Origin: Nitrospira sp.
Lineage (GTDB): Bacteria; Nitrospirota; Nitrospiria; Nitrospirales; UBA8639
Assembly (NCBI GenBank): GCA_011523385.1
Contig: WTGX01000034.1
Span: forward strand, 1-64,000
Reading direction: 5' to 3'
Length of the DNA: 64,000 bases
Part shown: positions 1-8,362 of the stretch, piece after piece
Position numbering within the stretch: the stretch's first letter is position 1
Layout: each line of letters opens with the position of its first letter
The notes under the pieces: model-generated
Database searches by the model: none
What the model was told of the DNA's origin: nothing
The model's input: only the letters and a program-made list of their open reading frames with translations
Translations under genes and position numbers: made by a program

Positions 1-1
1 C

Positions 2-2266
2 GGCGGGGCCGCGGGCTCCGGCACGGTGGCCTTCGCCATCCTGGAGCCGCTGCCGGAGATTGCCATCACAGCAAAGACAGCGTCCATCACCGAGGGCACG
101 GGGGCGACTTTCACGGTGACCACGAACCGGGTTCCGGGGGCGGACCTGACGGTCAACCTTACCGTGTCGGAAGCCGCTGGCAGCGACATGGTGGCCGCCG
201 ATGACGAGGGCGCGGCCACGGTGACCATCCCCAAGGGCAAGACCGAAGCCGCATTCACCGTGGCGACGGTCAACGACAACCGGGACGAGCCCAACGGCAC
301 AGTGACCGCCACCCTGACTGCCGACGGCAGCAAGGACACCCGCTACACGGTGGCCGCGGCGCCGAAGGACGCCGCCTCGGTCTCCGTGGCCGACGACGAC
401 GCGGCGAGCGCCGTCACCCTCTCCATCGAGGACGCGCAGGTCCGGGAAGGCGACATGATCACGTTCCAAGTGGAGCTGTCGGCCCCGGCGCCGCACGAGG
501 TGCGGGTCCGGTGGAACACCTTCGCGGGGACGGCGAAGTTCGGGTACGACTTCGAGTTCGGCTCGGGGATGCTCCGGTTCCGTCCTGGGGTACTCAGGCA
601 AACCATCGACATCTTCACCATCGACGACCTCATCGACGAGGCCCCGGAGACCTTTGAGGTGGAGCTGCGCAATGCGCAAGGGGCGACCATTGCGGACGGG
701 GTGGCGGTGGGCACGATCGTGAACTCCGACCCGATGCCGCAGGCGTGGCTGGGCCGCTTCGGACGGACGGTAGCGCAGCAGGCCCTCGACGGGATTGCGG
801 GACGGCTAACGGCGCCGCGCACCCCCGGACTCCACGGCACCGTGGCCGGCCAAGCGCTCACCGCGGTGTCCGGCGCCGCGGATGCCCCGCTCTTGGGGCC
901 CTCCGGGCCGCTGACCCTCTCCGCCCGCGCACTCGGCCTTGACCCCATGCTGGCGCCCGCCGCGTCTCCGTTGACCGAGGCTGGACCGGGCCGGACGCTG
1001 CGCGACCTGCTGCTCGGCAGCCACTTCTCTCTCACCGGCGCGCCAAACGCGTATGGCGGAAGTGTTGCCCTCTGGGGGCGCGGGGCGCAGGCCACCTTCG
1101 ATGGACAAGACGACACGGTCAACCTCGACGGCGAGGTCACCACCGGCATGCTGGGCGCGGACTATACCCATGGGCACTGGCTGGTCGGCCTGGCGCTGAC
1201 GCAGAGCACGGGCACCGGCGCCTATGCCGACCCCAGGGACACACCCGAGCAGAGCTCCCGCCGTCGCGCGAACGGCTCGGTCGAGTCCACCCTCACCAGC
1301 GTCCTGCCTTATGCCGCGGTCCAAGTCGCTGACCGCCTCCGCCTCTGGGGGACGGCCGGCTACGGGGCCGGCTCGGTGACGGTGACGTCAACCACCGGAG
1401 CCGCCAACGCGGCTCCTCCTTCGCCCGACTCCAGTCAGGTGATACAGGCGGACACCGCCTGGCAGATGGCCGCCGCGGGCGGCCAGGGCACCCTGTTCGC
1501 CCCCACCGAGGGCAGCGGCCCCATGGTGGCGGTGACTTCGGATGCCCTGTGGACCCGCACCACCTCAGAGAAGACCGCGAGCCTCGCGGACTCGGATGCC
1601 GACGTAACCCGGCTCCGGCTGGGCCTCACCGGTCGGTGGGCCGTGGCCATGGACCATGGCGGCACGCTCACCCCGAAGCTGGAGGTCGGTGGCCGCCATG
1701 ATGGCGGGGATGCCGAGACCGGCTTTGGGGTGGAACTCGGCGGCGGCCTCGCTTGGACCGAGCCGAAACTCGGCCTCAACCTCGACGTGACCGGCCGGAC
1801 GTTGCTCACCCACCAAGCGGACGGGTTCCAGGACCAGGGATTTGCGGCGGCGCTCCTCTTCGACCCGGACCCGATTTCGACCCGCGGTCCGTCACTGGCG
1901 TTGCGCCAGGAGTGGGGTGGCAGCGCCACTGACGGCCTGGCCGCGCTGTTCGCGCCTACTCCGCTCCTTGCCCAAGGCCCCGCGGGGGCCCTGTCCAGCC
2001 GCTGGACCGCCGAGGCCGCGTACGGCCTCCCGGCCTTTGACGACCGCTTCACCAGCAGCCCGCACGTGAACCTGGGCCTGGCCGCCGGCACCCGGGAGTA
2101 TGCGCTCGGCTGGCGGCTCGTGGCGGCATCGGCGCAAAGCGACGGGCCGACACGGGCGATCGGCTCGGGGACGGCTCTTGCGTTCGACCTCACGGCCTCG
2201 CGGCGCGAGACCGACGGCACACAGCCCGACCACGGGTTCCGGTTAGAGCTCAGTGCCCGGTGGTGA
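2..2266 (+). CDS. Calx-beta / autotransporter beta-barrel protein, 5' partial
   Basis: The frame is open from the first bases of the window, so the true start lies upstream and only the last ~755 residues are seen. About the first 245 residues form two Calx-beta-like repeats, rich in V, T and D with acidic 'DDD' turns typical of calcium-binding extracellular beta-sandwiches. A short linker leads to a ~400-residue Gly/Ala-rich C-terminal part with alternating hydrophobic strands that ends in an aromatic residue (...LSARW), as outer-membrane barrels do. Likely role: surface-exposed adhesin or autotransporter. The barrel assignment rests on composition and the C-terminal signature. The passenger part upstream is not visible. 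Confidence 0.75.
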   Translation, partial: GGAAGSGTVAFAILEPLPEIAITAKTASITEGTGATFTVTTNRVPGADLTVNLTVSEAAGSDMVAADDEGAATVTIPKGKTEAAFTVATVNDNRDEPNGTVTATLTADGSKDTRYTVAAAPKDAASVSVADDDAASAVTLSIEDAQVREGDMITFQVELSAPAPHEVRVRWNTFAGTAKFGYDFEFGSGMLRFRPGVLRQTIDIFTIDDLIDEAPETFEVELRNAQGATIADGVAVGTIVNSDPMPQAWLGRFGRTVAQQALDGIAGRLTAPRTPGLHGTVAGQALTAVSGAADAPLLGPSGPLTLSARALGLDPMLAPAASPLTEAGPGRTLRDLLLGSHFSLTGAPNAYGGSVALWGRGAQATFDGQDDTVNLDGEVTTGMLGADYTHGHWLVGLALTQSTGTGAYADPRDTPEQSSRRRANGSVESTLTSVLPYAAVQVADRLRLWGTAGYGAGSVTVTSTTGAANAAPPSPDSSQVIQADTAWQMAAAGGQGTLFAPTEGSGPMVAVTSDALWTRTTSEKTASLADSDADVTRLRLGLTGRWAVAMDHGGTLTPKLEVGGRHDGGDAETGFGVELGGGLAWTEPKLGLNLDVTGRTLLTHQADGFQDQGFAAALLFDPDPISTRGPSLALRQEWGGSATDGLAALFAPTPLLAQGPAGALSSRWTAEAAYGLPAFDDRFTSSPHVNLGLAAGTREYALGWRLVAASAQSDGPTRAIGSGTALAFDLTASRRETDGTQPDHGFRLELSARW

Positions 2267-2310
2267 GGCGCCGCCGGCCGGCCGTGATTGCCGGGGGCCT
2301 GGAATCCTCG

Positions 2311-3201
2311 TCACGCGCGCGGCGCCACAGGCGGAGAGGCCGGGCTGCTGATCCGGGTAAACCCCTCCCGGCTCACCCCCACCCGCTCATGGCCCCCAAA
2401 GACGCGACGGAACACCTCCACGATTTCGTGAAATTTCTTTAGCGTCGTCCATTCGGCGTAACCCGCCTCCCGTAACAGCCGTGGGAACGCCGTCTGCTTC
2501 GTCCGTTGCCCTTCTTTGCTCCCATCCCCGAGCAGGTAATGATCCAGGATGACCCGCGTACAGGCCTGCTCCAACTCACCGGCAAATCGCAGGGGATCGT
2601 CCAGCGGCAACAAGGGACTCACCGTGGCCACCGAATCCAACCCCGCGGCTCGCAGGGCGTGCAGGGCCTGAATCCGGGAACGGGGCGAATAGGCCTGGTT
2701 CGGAAAGGGAGCCGGCAATTTCGGTTTATCCGTTTCCACCGTAATGTGCACGCGCACGTCGCACCGTTGCTGAAGTTGTTGCAAAAGAGAAAGATCCTCG
2801 ACCACCAACGGCGTATGCGATTGAATGGCCAGGACATCCGGCGGTCGCTCGACCATGGCTTGAAGCAACGCCCGCGTGCATCGCAGGGTCCGTTCCTGGG
2901 GCGGATAGGGCTCGGTGACGCTGGACATGAAAATCCTGATGGACTTGGGATTAGCTGGGGCCTTCAGCCGGTCATATTGCGCACAATAGGCTTGCACGGC
3001 TCCTGCCTTGACGTCCAGGAACCGTCCCCACGTCCGTCCCCGCACGTGATAGGGATTCCACTGCGCATAGCAATACACCCCGCAGAGCGTGTTGCCGAGC
3101 GCACAACCCCGATACAGGTTGATGGTATGGGTAAACCCTTGACCCAAGAATCCCCCCGTGGGATTCAGAATCGTTTTGCACGGAATCGCTGTGGGTTCCA
3201 T
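2311..3201 (-). CDS. Radical SAM protein, SPL/Rv2578c-like
   Basis: A 296-residue protein. Near residues 31-46 it carries the block RGCALGNTLCGVYCYAQ, which resembles the cluster-binding region of spore photoproduct lyase-like radical SAM proteins (RGCxHxCxYCYA). Here the three cysteines are spaced C-x6-C-x3-C rather than C-x3-C-x2-C. Downstream are SSVTEPYPPQE and VHITVETD strands expected of the partial TIM barrel. It should bind a 4Fe-4S cluster and SAM; the substrate is unknown. It is transcribed convergently with the autotransporter gene and divergently from the small exported protein at 3277. Confidence 0.8.
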   Translation of the reverse strand: MEPTAIPCKTILNPTGGFLGQGFTHTINLYRGCALGNTLCGVYCYAQWNPYHVRGRTWGRFLDVKAGAVQAYCAQYDRLKAPANPKSIRIFMSSVTEPYPPQERTLRCTRALLQAMVERPPDVLAIQSHTPLVVEDLSLLQQLQQRCDVRVHITVETDKPKLPAPFPNQAYSPRSRIQALHALRAAGLDSVATVSPLLPLDDPLRFAGELEQACTRVILDHYLLGDGSKEGQRTKQTAFPRLLREAGYAEWTTLKKFHEIVEVFRRVFGGHERVGVSREGFTRISSPASPPVAPRA

Positions 3202-3276
3202 GAGAGGTGTTCACGGGAATTGATGAAAAACGATAACCCGTATACTCTAGCAGAGTGAAGGTTGGATGAACCAGCA

Positions 3277-3741
3277 ATGACACGTTTATTCTCAATGACG
3301 ATGTGCTTGGGAGTCTTGGCCCTGGCCTTGTTCTCGCCGGCAGCGCAGGCCGAGGAACAGTGCCCTGAAACCCTGTCTCACCTGAGCGAAGAAATGGACG
3401 CGCTATTCAAAGGCGTGCACGTCAAGGAATTCAAACGCACGATGCGCTCCGTCTTGCAGGCGTCCATCCCCCGGGCCATACGGCGGGCCGACGGGATCAA
3501 GGCGCAAATGGCCTTTCTTCGGAAGGAAATTCAACACCAGGTCCGGGTGGAAAAAAGCGCCGACTTCATCGCCCGCGACGTCTCCGACAATCCGGACGGG
3601 CCGTTGAAACCGTGCAAGCGACCCGAGGAGACCGGATACTGCAACACCGTGGAGCGGTACTATATGGCAAAAGCCGCCAACCTGGCGAATCGCGCGTTTC
3701 TCAAAGCCCTGGAATGCTACCAGCGCCAGGGCTACCAGTAA
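3277..3741 (+). CDS. Small exported protein of unknown function
   Basis: I do not recognise a family. From the ATG at 3277 the protein has about 154 residues and a clear signal peptide (MTRLFSMTMCLGVLALALFSPAAQA). The mature part is basic and helical, with four cysteines (near the start, CKRPEETGYC in the middle, and one near the C-terminus), suggesting one or two periplasmic disulfides. A TTG start at 3262 is also possible but would add acidic residues before the signal peptide. The gene is solitary, with convergent mscS downstream. Confidence 0.6.
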   Translation: MTRLFSMTMCLGVLALALFSPAAQAEEQCPETLSHLSEEMDALFKGVHVKEFKRTMRSVLQASIPRAIRRADGIKAQMAFLRKEIQHQVRVEKSADFIARDVSDNPDGPLKPCKRPEETGYCNTVERYYMAKAANLANRAFLKALECYQRQGYQ

Positions 3742-3760
3742 CGGCCTGCACGGCATGCCC

Positions 3761-4930
3761 TTAAGCGGGGCGTGAGGGAACTTGCTCCGGGCGGACCTGA
3801 CCGGGAAGCGGGAACGTCTCGGGTTTTCCGAATGGAAGCGTTTCGACGTAGAGCGAGGTCGAGGGGAATGCAAACGCCGCGCCGTGGCCTTCGACAATTT
3901 CTTTGACCTTGTAGGCCAGACGCTCCTTACAGGCCAGCCATTCTCCCCACTCCGTGGTTTTGGTAAAACAGTAGAGCATGATATTGATACTGGAGGCGTC
4001 AAAGGCATCCACGAAGACAAACGTCTCGGTTCGTGCGGAATCCGTTTCAAAGTCCTGGTGGGATTTCAAATATTCCAGCATATCGTGAACGATCAGACGC
4101 AGTTGGTCCCGGGTCGTGCGATATTCGACACCGATGGTCCAATAAATTCTTCGATTGGTCATGCGGGAAAAATTCACCAGCGCTTCTCCCGCCAACCGCG
4201 AGTTCGGAATGGTCACCAGGGCTTTGTCGAATTGTCGAATTTTGGTGGCGCGAAAGCCGATGTCCTCGACGACCCCGTCCACGTCCGGTGTGCGTATCCA
4301 GTTGCCCTTCTCGAACATTCGATCCAGGAAGATGGTGAGTCCCGCGAATAAATTTGCAATGAACTCTCGCGCGCCCAAGGCGACGGCCATGCCGATCAGT
4401 CCCAAACTGCCCAGCAGCGCCGCCACGTTGAACCCCCACTCCTGAAACACGGCCGCGATCCCCAGGCAGATCACGACGAACTTGGCGAGTTTCACGAAGA
4501 AGCCCTTCATGGTATCGCGCATGCTGGAGCTGCCCAGCATGGCGATCCCGCGATCCATGAGGGAAGACAGGGGATCGATCGCCCGGAACAGCACCCAGAA
4601 CAACGTCAGCGAGATCAGGGAGCGGATGAACGTGTCGAACGTGTCACTGGCGGCCGCGGACATGGGAAGGATCTGTCCGCCCAGGTAGAACCCCACGACC
4701 ACAAACCCGAATTCCAGGGGTTTTTCCACGGCGTGGAGCACCAAGTCATCCAGTTCCGATTTGGTCTTCCTGGTCACGGTCCGGAGCGAGGACACCACGA
4801 ACCGGAAAAAGACGCGGCGCAGGCCCAGAAAGACCAATACCACGAGAATGGCCGTCACGACGGCACCGAGGCTGACCCCGAGTACGCCCGTTTGCCATAC
4901 CTCAGCGACGTGTATGCCGAAATCCATCAT
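3761..4930 (-). CDS. Mechanosensitive ion channel, MscS family
   Basis: A 389-residue inner-membrane protein with about five hydrophobic segments. The last is the Gly/Ala-rich MscS pore helix (GLIGMAVALGAREFIANLFA, near residues 180-200), followed by the beta domain (EKGNWIRTPDVDGVVEDIGFRATKIR, then PNS) and the alpha/beta cytoplasmic cage. It would open under membrane tension to release solutes during hypo-osmotic shock. It is longer than E. coli MscS (286 residues) because of extra N-terminal membrane helices, as in YnaI/YbdG-type channels. The start could be either of two adjacent ATGs. Confidence 0.9.
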   Translation of the reverse strand: MMDFGIHVAEVWQTGVLGVSLGAVVTAILVVLVFLGLRRVFFRFVVSSLRTVTRKTKSELDDLVLHAVEKPLEFGFVVVGFYLGGQILPMSAAASDTFDTFIRSLISLTLFWVLFRAIDPLSSLMDRGIAMLGSSSMRDTMKGFFVKLAKFVVICLGIAAVFQEWGFNVAALLGSLGLIGMAVALGAREFIANLFAGLTIFLDRMFEKGNWIRTPDVDGVVEDIGFRATKIRQFDKALVTIPNSRLAGEALVNFSRMTNRRIYWTIGVEYRTTRDQLRLIVHDMLEYLKSHQDFETDSARTETFVFVDAFDASSINIMLYCFTKTTEWGEWLACKERLAYKVKEIVEGHGAAFAFPSTSLYVETLPFGKPETFPLPGQVRPEQVPSRPA

Positions 4931-4994
4931 CGTGGGCCTTTCAAGACCGTTAATCCGCGTTCACGAATACCGTTTCCGTCACCAGAAGTCTATC

Positions 4995-5231
4995 TCACTC
5001 CTTACTTAAGAGTCCAGAACCGCGGCGACCGTTACAATCGACGGTTCGTCGCAAACCGGGACGTTCGATCTCCACGTTGACATGCTTGCAGCCGAAGGCT
5101 TCAAATTGGCGTTCCACAAAATGAGAAGCCATGCCGGGGAGGAGCATCCAAAGCGCGAGGCCGAGCGACGCCAATACCCCCAGACCCCAAACCACCTTGC
5201 CCCAAAAGGGAATTGAACGTTTGACCGCCAT
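4995..5231 (-). CDS. Short membrane-anchored protein, possible truncated remnant
   Basis: This is a 78-residue reading frame with one hydrophobic helix (VVWGLGVLASLGLALWMLLPGM) and then about 40 polar residues (FEAFGCKHVNVEIERPGL). This is the layout of the N-terminus of large YdbH/AsmA-like envelope proteins, where a membrane anchor precedes a beta-rich domain. At 78 residues it could be a remnant. Its ATG overlaps the ATG of the divergent oxygenase at 5230 on the other strand, so one of the two starts may be wrong. Confidence 0.35.
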   Translation of the reverse strand: MAVKRSIPFWGKVVWGLGVLASLGLALWMLLPGMASHFVERQFEAFGCKHVNVEIERPGLRRTVDCNGRRGSGLLSKE

Positions 5232-5961
5232 GATGAGATCGCAGCGAAACCTCGCGTCAGGCCTTCCGAACTTTCATGCCGTGGATTGGATTCGTGTCGA
5301 ACATTCGATCCTCACGAGTGGGCATGCCCATTTGCCGCGCGTTGTGCAATCCCCGGCTTGTCGATCCCTGCGAACCCTCTACGACGACGACCGCTGGTTT
5401 CGATCCAGGATCGTCATGGGCCGGTATAATTTCGGACAGGGAGAGTACTCGTATTTTGCGTATCCGTTGCCGACGCTGGTTTCTCATATACGAACGCACT
5501 TGTATACGCATCTGGCCCCCATTGCCAACCGCATGATGGACCGTCTGAACCGCTCCCCGCGATACCCCGCAACCCTCACGGCCTTTCACAAAGACTGTCG
5601 CCGCCACGGACAAATCCAACCCACTCCCTTGCTGCTCCGGTATCACGGCGGAGATTTCAATTGTTTGCACCGGGACGTCTATGGCCCAACGCTCTTTCCC
5701 CTGCAAGCCATGGTCATGTTGAGCCGGAAAGGACAAGAGTTCGAAGGCGGTGAATTCGTGCTCGTCGAAAACCGGCCTCGACAACAGGCCCGCGTGACCG
5801 CGTTCAATCCGGATTTGGGAGACATCATTATCTTTCCCGTTCATGAACGGCCAGTCCGGGGGAAGCGCGGATACGTCCGGGCTTCGATGCGGCACGGGGT
5901 CAGTCCGGTCAGGACCGGTCAGCGCTACGTGCTGGGTGTTATTTTTCACGAAGCGCAATAG
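5230..5961 (+). CDS. 2OG-Fe(II) oxygenase
   Basis: From the ATG at 5230 the protein is 243 residues. It contains the iron-binding facial triad of 2-oxoglutarate dioxygenases: His147 and Asp149 in CLHRDVYG, and a distal His222 in MRHGVSP. Arg follows about ten residues later in GQRYVLG and would bind the 2OG carboxylate. The FEGGEFVLVENRP and GDIIIFP blocks match the double-stranded beta-helix of prolyl-hydroxylase-like members. The substrate is unknown. An in-frame extension upstream to 5131 lies antisense over the neighbouring small gene and is unlikely to be translated. Confidence 0.8.
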   Translation: MMRSQRNLASGLPNFHAVDWIRVEHSILTSGHAHLPRVVQSPACRSLRTLYDDDRWFRSRIVMGRYNFGQGEYSYFAYPLPTLVSHIRTHLYTHLAPIANRMMDRLNRSPRYPATLTAFHKDCRRHGQIQPTPLLLRYHGGDFNCLHRDVYGPTLFPLQAMVMLSRKGQEFEGGEFVLVENRPRQQARVTAFNPDLGDIIIFPVHERPVRGKRGYVRASMRHGVSPVRTGQRYVLGVIFHEAQ

Positions 5962-6145
5962 CTGATAAAACGGAAATTAAAGCACGGTTCCGCTCCCACT
6001 GAGGTCGGGGACGCCCCCGCCTTCCTGGAGCTTGAGGCAATTGTCAACATCGCTTTGACTAAATTCTCAACTCGAACGAAAATACCGGATTGCGACGGCT
6101 CGCGGTTTGCCGAAACGGTACGCGCCGTAGCGACTACCTTGTCTA
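5962..6145. other. Intergenic stretch without a recognisable gene
   Basis: Between the oxygenase stop and the MITE there is about 180 bases of mixed composition. I see no coding frame with family resemblance, no convincing hairpin-plus-T-tract terminator and no tRNA. With the MITE that follows, the gene-free stretch before the peroxidase is about 390 bases. Confidence 0.5.
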
Positions 6146-6287
6146 GGAACCTCTGATTTATTGTGATAGCGGGATGCAGGGCAAGGCGTCCCGGAGCGAA
6201 ACCCGAGGCTTATCATAAAGATAGGTGAGGGTTGAGCGAGGACACAACGCAGCCCTGCGCCCGATAGGGCATTAAATCAGAGGTTCC
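6146..6287. mobile_element. MITE-like element, copy 1 (142 bp)
   Basis: The element is bounded by perfect 15-bp terminal inverted repeats (GGAACCTCTGATTTA at the left, its reverse complement at the right) and flanked on both sides by the direct repeat TCTA (6142-6145 and 6288-6291), which looks like a target duplication. The interior is itself an imperfect palindrome (GCAGGGC near the left pairs with GCCCTGC near the right) and has no coding capacity. A second copy lies at 57561-57729. It is probably a non-autonomous element moved by a transposase encoded elsewhere; the parent IS family cannot be named from this window. Confidence 0.85.
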
Positions 6288-6352
6288 TCTAATGAAGATA
6301 GAGAATGCGCCACCCCATTGCCATCGATGATTCGCTAAACAGGAGGCACGAC

Positions 6353-7456
6353 ATGACCGGCAACAAAGCACAGAAGGGGTTTCTCCACGTCCTCAAAGAT
6401 TCTCGCCCTCGATGGGTTCTGATCGCAGGAGTCCTGCTGCTCTTTGTCAGCATTCAGACCGGCATGACCCAGGCAGATTCTTCGTCAGGCTCAGGGCACG
6501 CTCCCTTTCAGCTGACCCTCCCGTTGGGATTGGACAAAGACAGCCTCGTGATCCCCGAGGACAACCCCCTAACCACAGAAAAAGTGGAACTGGGGAAACT
6601 GCTCTTCTTTGATAAACGGTTGTCGGCAAATGATACGATCGCCTGTGCAAGCTGTCACATGCCGTCCCTGGCCTTTACGGACGGGCAACCGGTCTCCGCG
6701 GGCATTCATGGACAAAAAGGCGGACGCAGTGCTCCGACGGCCATCAACCGGGTCTTCAGCTCGGCCCAATTTTGGGATGGGCGGGCAGCCACGCTCGAGG
6801 AGCAATCCGTTGGGCCATTCGCCAACCCCATCGAGCATGGATTCAAGGACCACGACGAACTCGTGGCCAAAGTGAAGGGCATTGCCGGCTATGGCCCTTT
6901 ATTTGAACGGGCCTTCGGCTCGCCTGCCATTACGACTGAGCTGATCGGCAAAGCCATTGCCAGTTTTCAACGCACCCTCCTTTCCGGGAACAGCGCCTAT
7001 GACCGCTTCACCATGGGAAACGAGGAGCAGGCGTTATCGGCCAACGCCCAAAACGGGCTTCGTGTGTTCCTGGGGAAGGGACAGTGTCTCCGCTGTCATT
7101 TCGGATTCAATTTTACGGACGAGCAATACCATAACCTTGGGGTCGGCTCGAACAAAAAGGAGAGCGACGTCGGTCGCCAGGCCGTGACGAAGAAGGCCGA
7201 AGACACGGGCGCGTTCAAAACGCCGACTCTTCGTGAAATCGCCAAAACGGCACCCTACATGCACGACGGCAGCCTGGCGACTTTGCGCGAGGTGGTCGAT
7301 TTCTACGATCAGGGCGGAATCCCGAATCCCCGGCTTGATCCGGTAATCAAGCCCTTGAAGTTGACGGAGCAGGAAAAGAAAGACCTGGTGGAGTTTATGG
7401 AGTCACTGAACGGGGAGGGTTGGAACGTCACGCCGTCAACCCAATTCCCCCGGTAG
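6353..7456 (+). CDS. Di-haem cytochrome c peroxidase (CcpA/MauG family)
   Basis: The start at 6353 follows a strong AGGAGG at 6341; the in-frame ATG at 6305 has no such site. The 367-residue product has a basic N-terminus and a hydrophobic signal segment (VLIAGVLLLFVSIQTGMTQA). It has two haem c motifs, CASCH at about residue 98 and CLRCH at about residue 245, and conserved blocks (FFDKRLSANDTIACASCH, FWDGRAATLEEQ, FKTPTLREIAKTAPYMHDGS) of bacterial di-haem peroxidases. It should reduce hydrogen peroxide in the periplasm with electrons from a small cytochrome or cupredoxin; a MauG-like oxidation role is the alternative. MITE copy 1 lies just upstream and may affect its promoter. Confidence 0.92.
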   Translation: MTGNKAQKGFLHVLKDSRPRWVLIAGVLLLFVSIQTGMTQADSSSGSGHAPFQLTLPLGLDKDSLVIPEDNPLTTEKVELGKLLFFDKRLSANDTIACASCHMPSLAFTDGQPVSAGIHGQKGGRSAPTAINRVFSSAQFWDGRAATLEEQSVGPFANPIEHGFKDHDELVAKVKGIAGYGPLFERAFGSPAITTELIGKAIASFQRTLLSGNSAYDRFTMGNEEQALSANAQNGLRVFLGKGQCLRCHFGFNFTDEQYHNLGVGSNKKESDVGRQAVTKKAEDTGAFKTPTLREIAKTAPYMHDGSLATLREVVDFYDQGGIPNPRLDPVIKPLKLTEQEKKDLVEFMESLNGEGWNVTPSTQFPR

Positions 7457-7477
7457 GAGACGAGTCTTGACGACGGC

Positions 7478-8347
7478 TTACCGCACGCCGGATAACAAGG
7501 CTCCGCTGAACCGTCCCTGATACACCTCGGTGACGGGACCTTTCAGGGTCAGGCTGTACTGGGCATCCACCGTGATGTCCAGTCGGCCGCCGGGAGCCAG
7601 CACCTTGACCGGACTTTTCACCAACCCCAAGCGAACCCCCGCACTGGCCACCGCGCAGGCGGATGAGCCGGACGCCTGCGTCTCTCCGGCACCCCGCTCC
7701 CAGATCAAAATGGACACGGCGTGAGGGCCCGTGGGAAACGCCAGTTGCACGTTCGTGCGCTTGGGAAAGGTGGGATGGGTTTCCAATTCCGGTCCCATGC
7801 GAAGTAGATCCTCTCGCGTCCACGGCCCGCCCCGGTCCCTGAACACCACACAGTGCGGGTTGCCGACACTCACCCCTGTGAATCGCAGGGACTGCCCGAC
7901 GGCCTTGATCGGTTGCATGATCAACTCCGGGGCTTTGATGGTGCAGGGCAAGTCCCTCGGACTGAACGAGGCCCGCCCCATATCCACGGTTGCGCCGTTC
8001 ACCCGCCCTTTCCCGTCCAACGTCAATTCCACGCGGACGAGCCCACCTTTGGTTTCAACTGAAAAAGACCGGCGCTTCGTCCTTTTCGTGGCATAGAGGA
8101 AACAGCCGAAAATGCGCAAGCCGTTTCCCGACTTTTCCGCTTCACTCCCATCCGGGTTGAAAATCCGCAACCCGAAGTCGGCCTTTTTGGAGGGCACCAG
8201 GGCCAGGATCCCGTCACTCCCCACCCCCCAATGTCGATCACAGATTGCCCGAATGGTTTTGGCGGTCAGTTTGAACGTCAACTGTGCGGGCTCAAGGGCA
8301 ATATAATCATTGCCCAACCCGTGGCCTTTGAAAAAGGTATTGCTCAT
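7478..8347 (-). CDS. dapF: DapF-like epimerase homologue with both catalytic Cys replaced by Ser
   Basis: The product has 289 residues from the ATG at 8347. The fold signatures of diaminopimelate epimerase are intact: FKGHGLGNDYI at the N-terminus, FNPDGSEAEKSGNG, VGNPHCVVF and ERGAGETQASGSSACA. In characterised DapF the two racemising bases are cysteines in 'CGNG' and 'ACGSGACA'. Here these positions are Ser73 (codon TCG) and Ser226 (codon TCC). All other substrate-binding motifs look conserved. DapF interconverts LL- and meso-diaminopimelate for lysine and peptidoglycan. This protein may be a weak epimerase, act on another substrate, or be non-catalytic. The symbol marks family only. Confidence 0.8.
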   Translation of the reverse strand: MSNTFFKGHGLGNDYIALEPAQLTFKLTAKTIRAICDRHWGVGSDGILALVPSKKADFGLRIFNPDGSEAEKSGNGLRIFGCFLYATKRTKRRSFSVETKGGLVRVELTLDGKGRVNGATVDMGRASFSPRDLPCTIKAPELIMQPIKAVGQSLRFTGVSVGNPHCVVFRDRGGPWTREDLLRMGPELETHPTFPKRTNVQLAFPTGPHAVSILIWERGAGETQASGSSACAVASAGVRLGLVKSPVKVLAPGGRLDITVDAQYSLTLKGPVTEVYQGRFSGALLSGVR

Positions 8348-8362
8348 TGTCTCTCGCAATCA

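Noticed and set aside
343-1149. Long minus-strand frames opposite the autotransporter gene (also 806-1324 and 1435-2220)
   Set aside because: They are by-products of the GC-rich codon pattern of the plus-strand gene; their translations are Arg/Pro/Ser/Ala-rich with no family resemblance.
2506-3258. 250-residue plus-strand frame opposite the radical SAM gene
   Set aside because: The opposite strand has a clear enzyme with conserved cysteines; this frame is Arg/His/Gln-rich and patternless.
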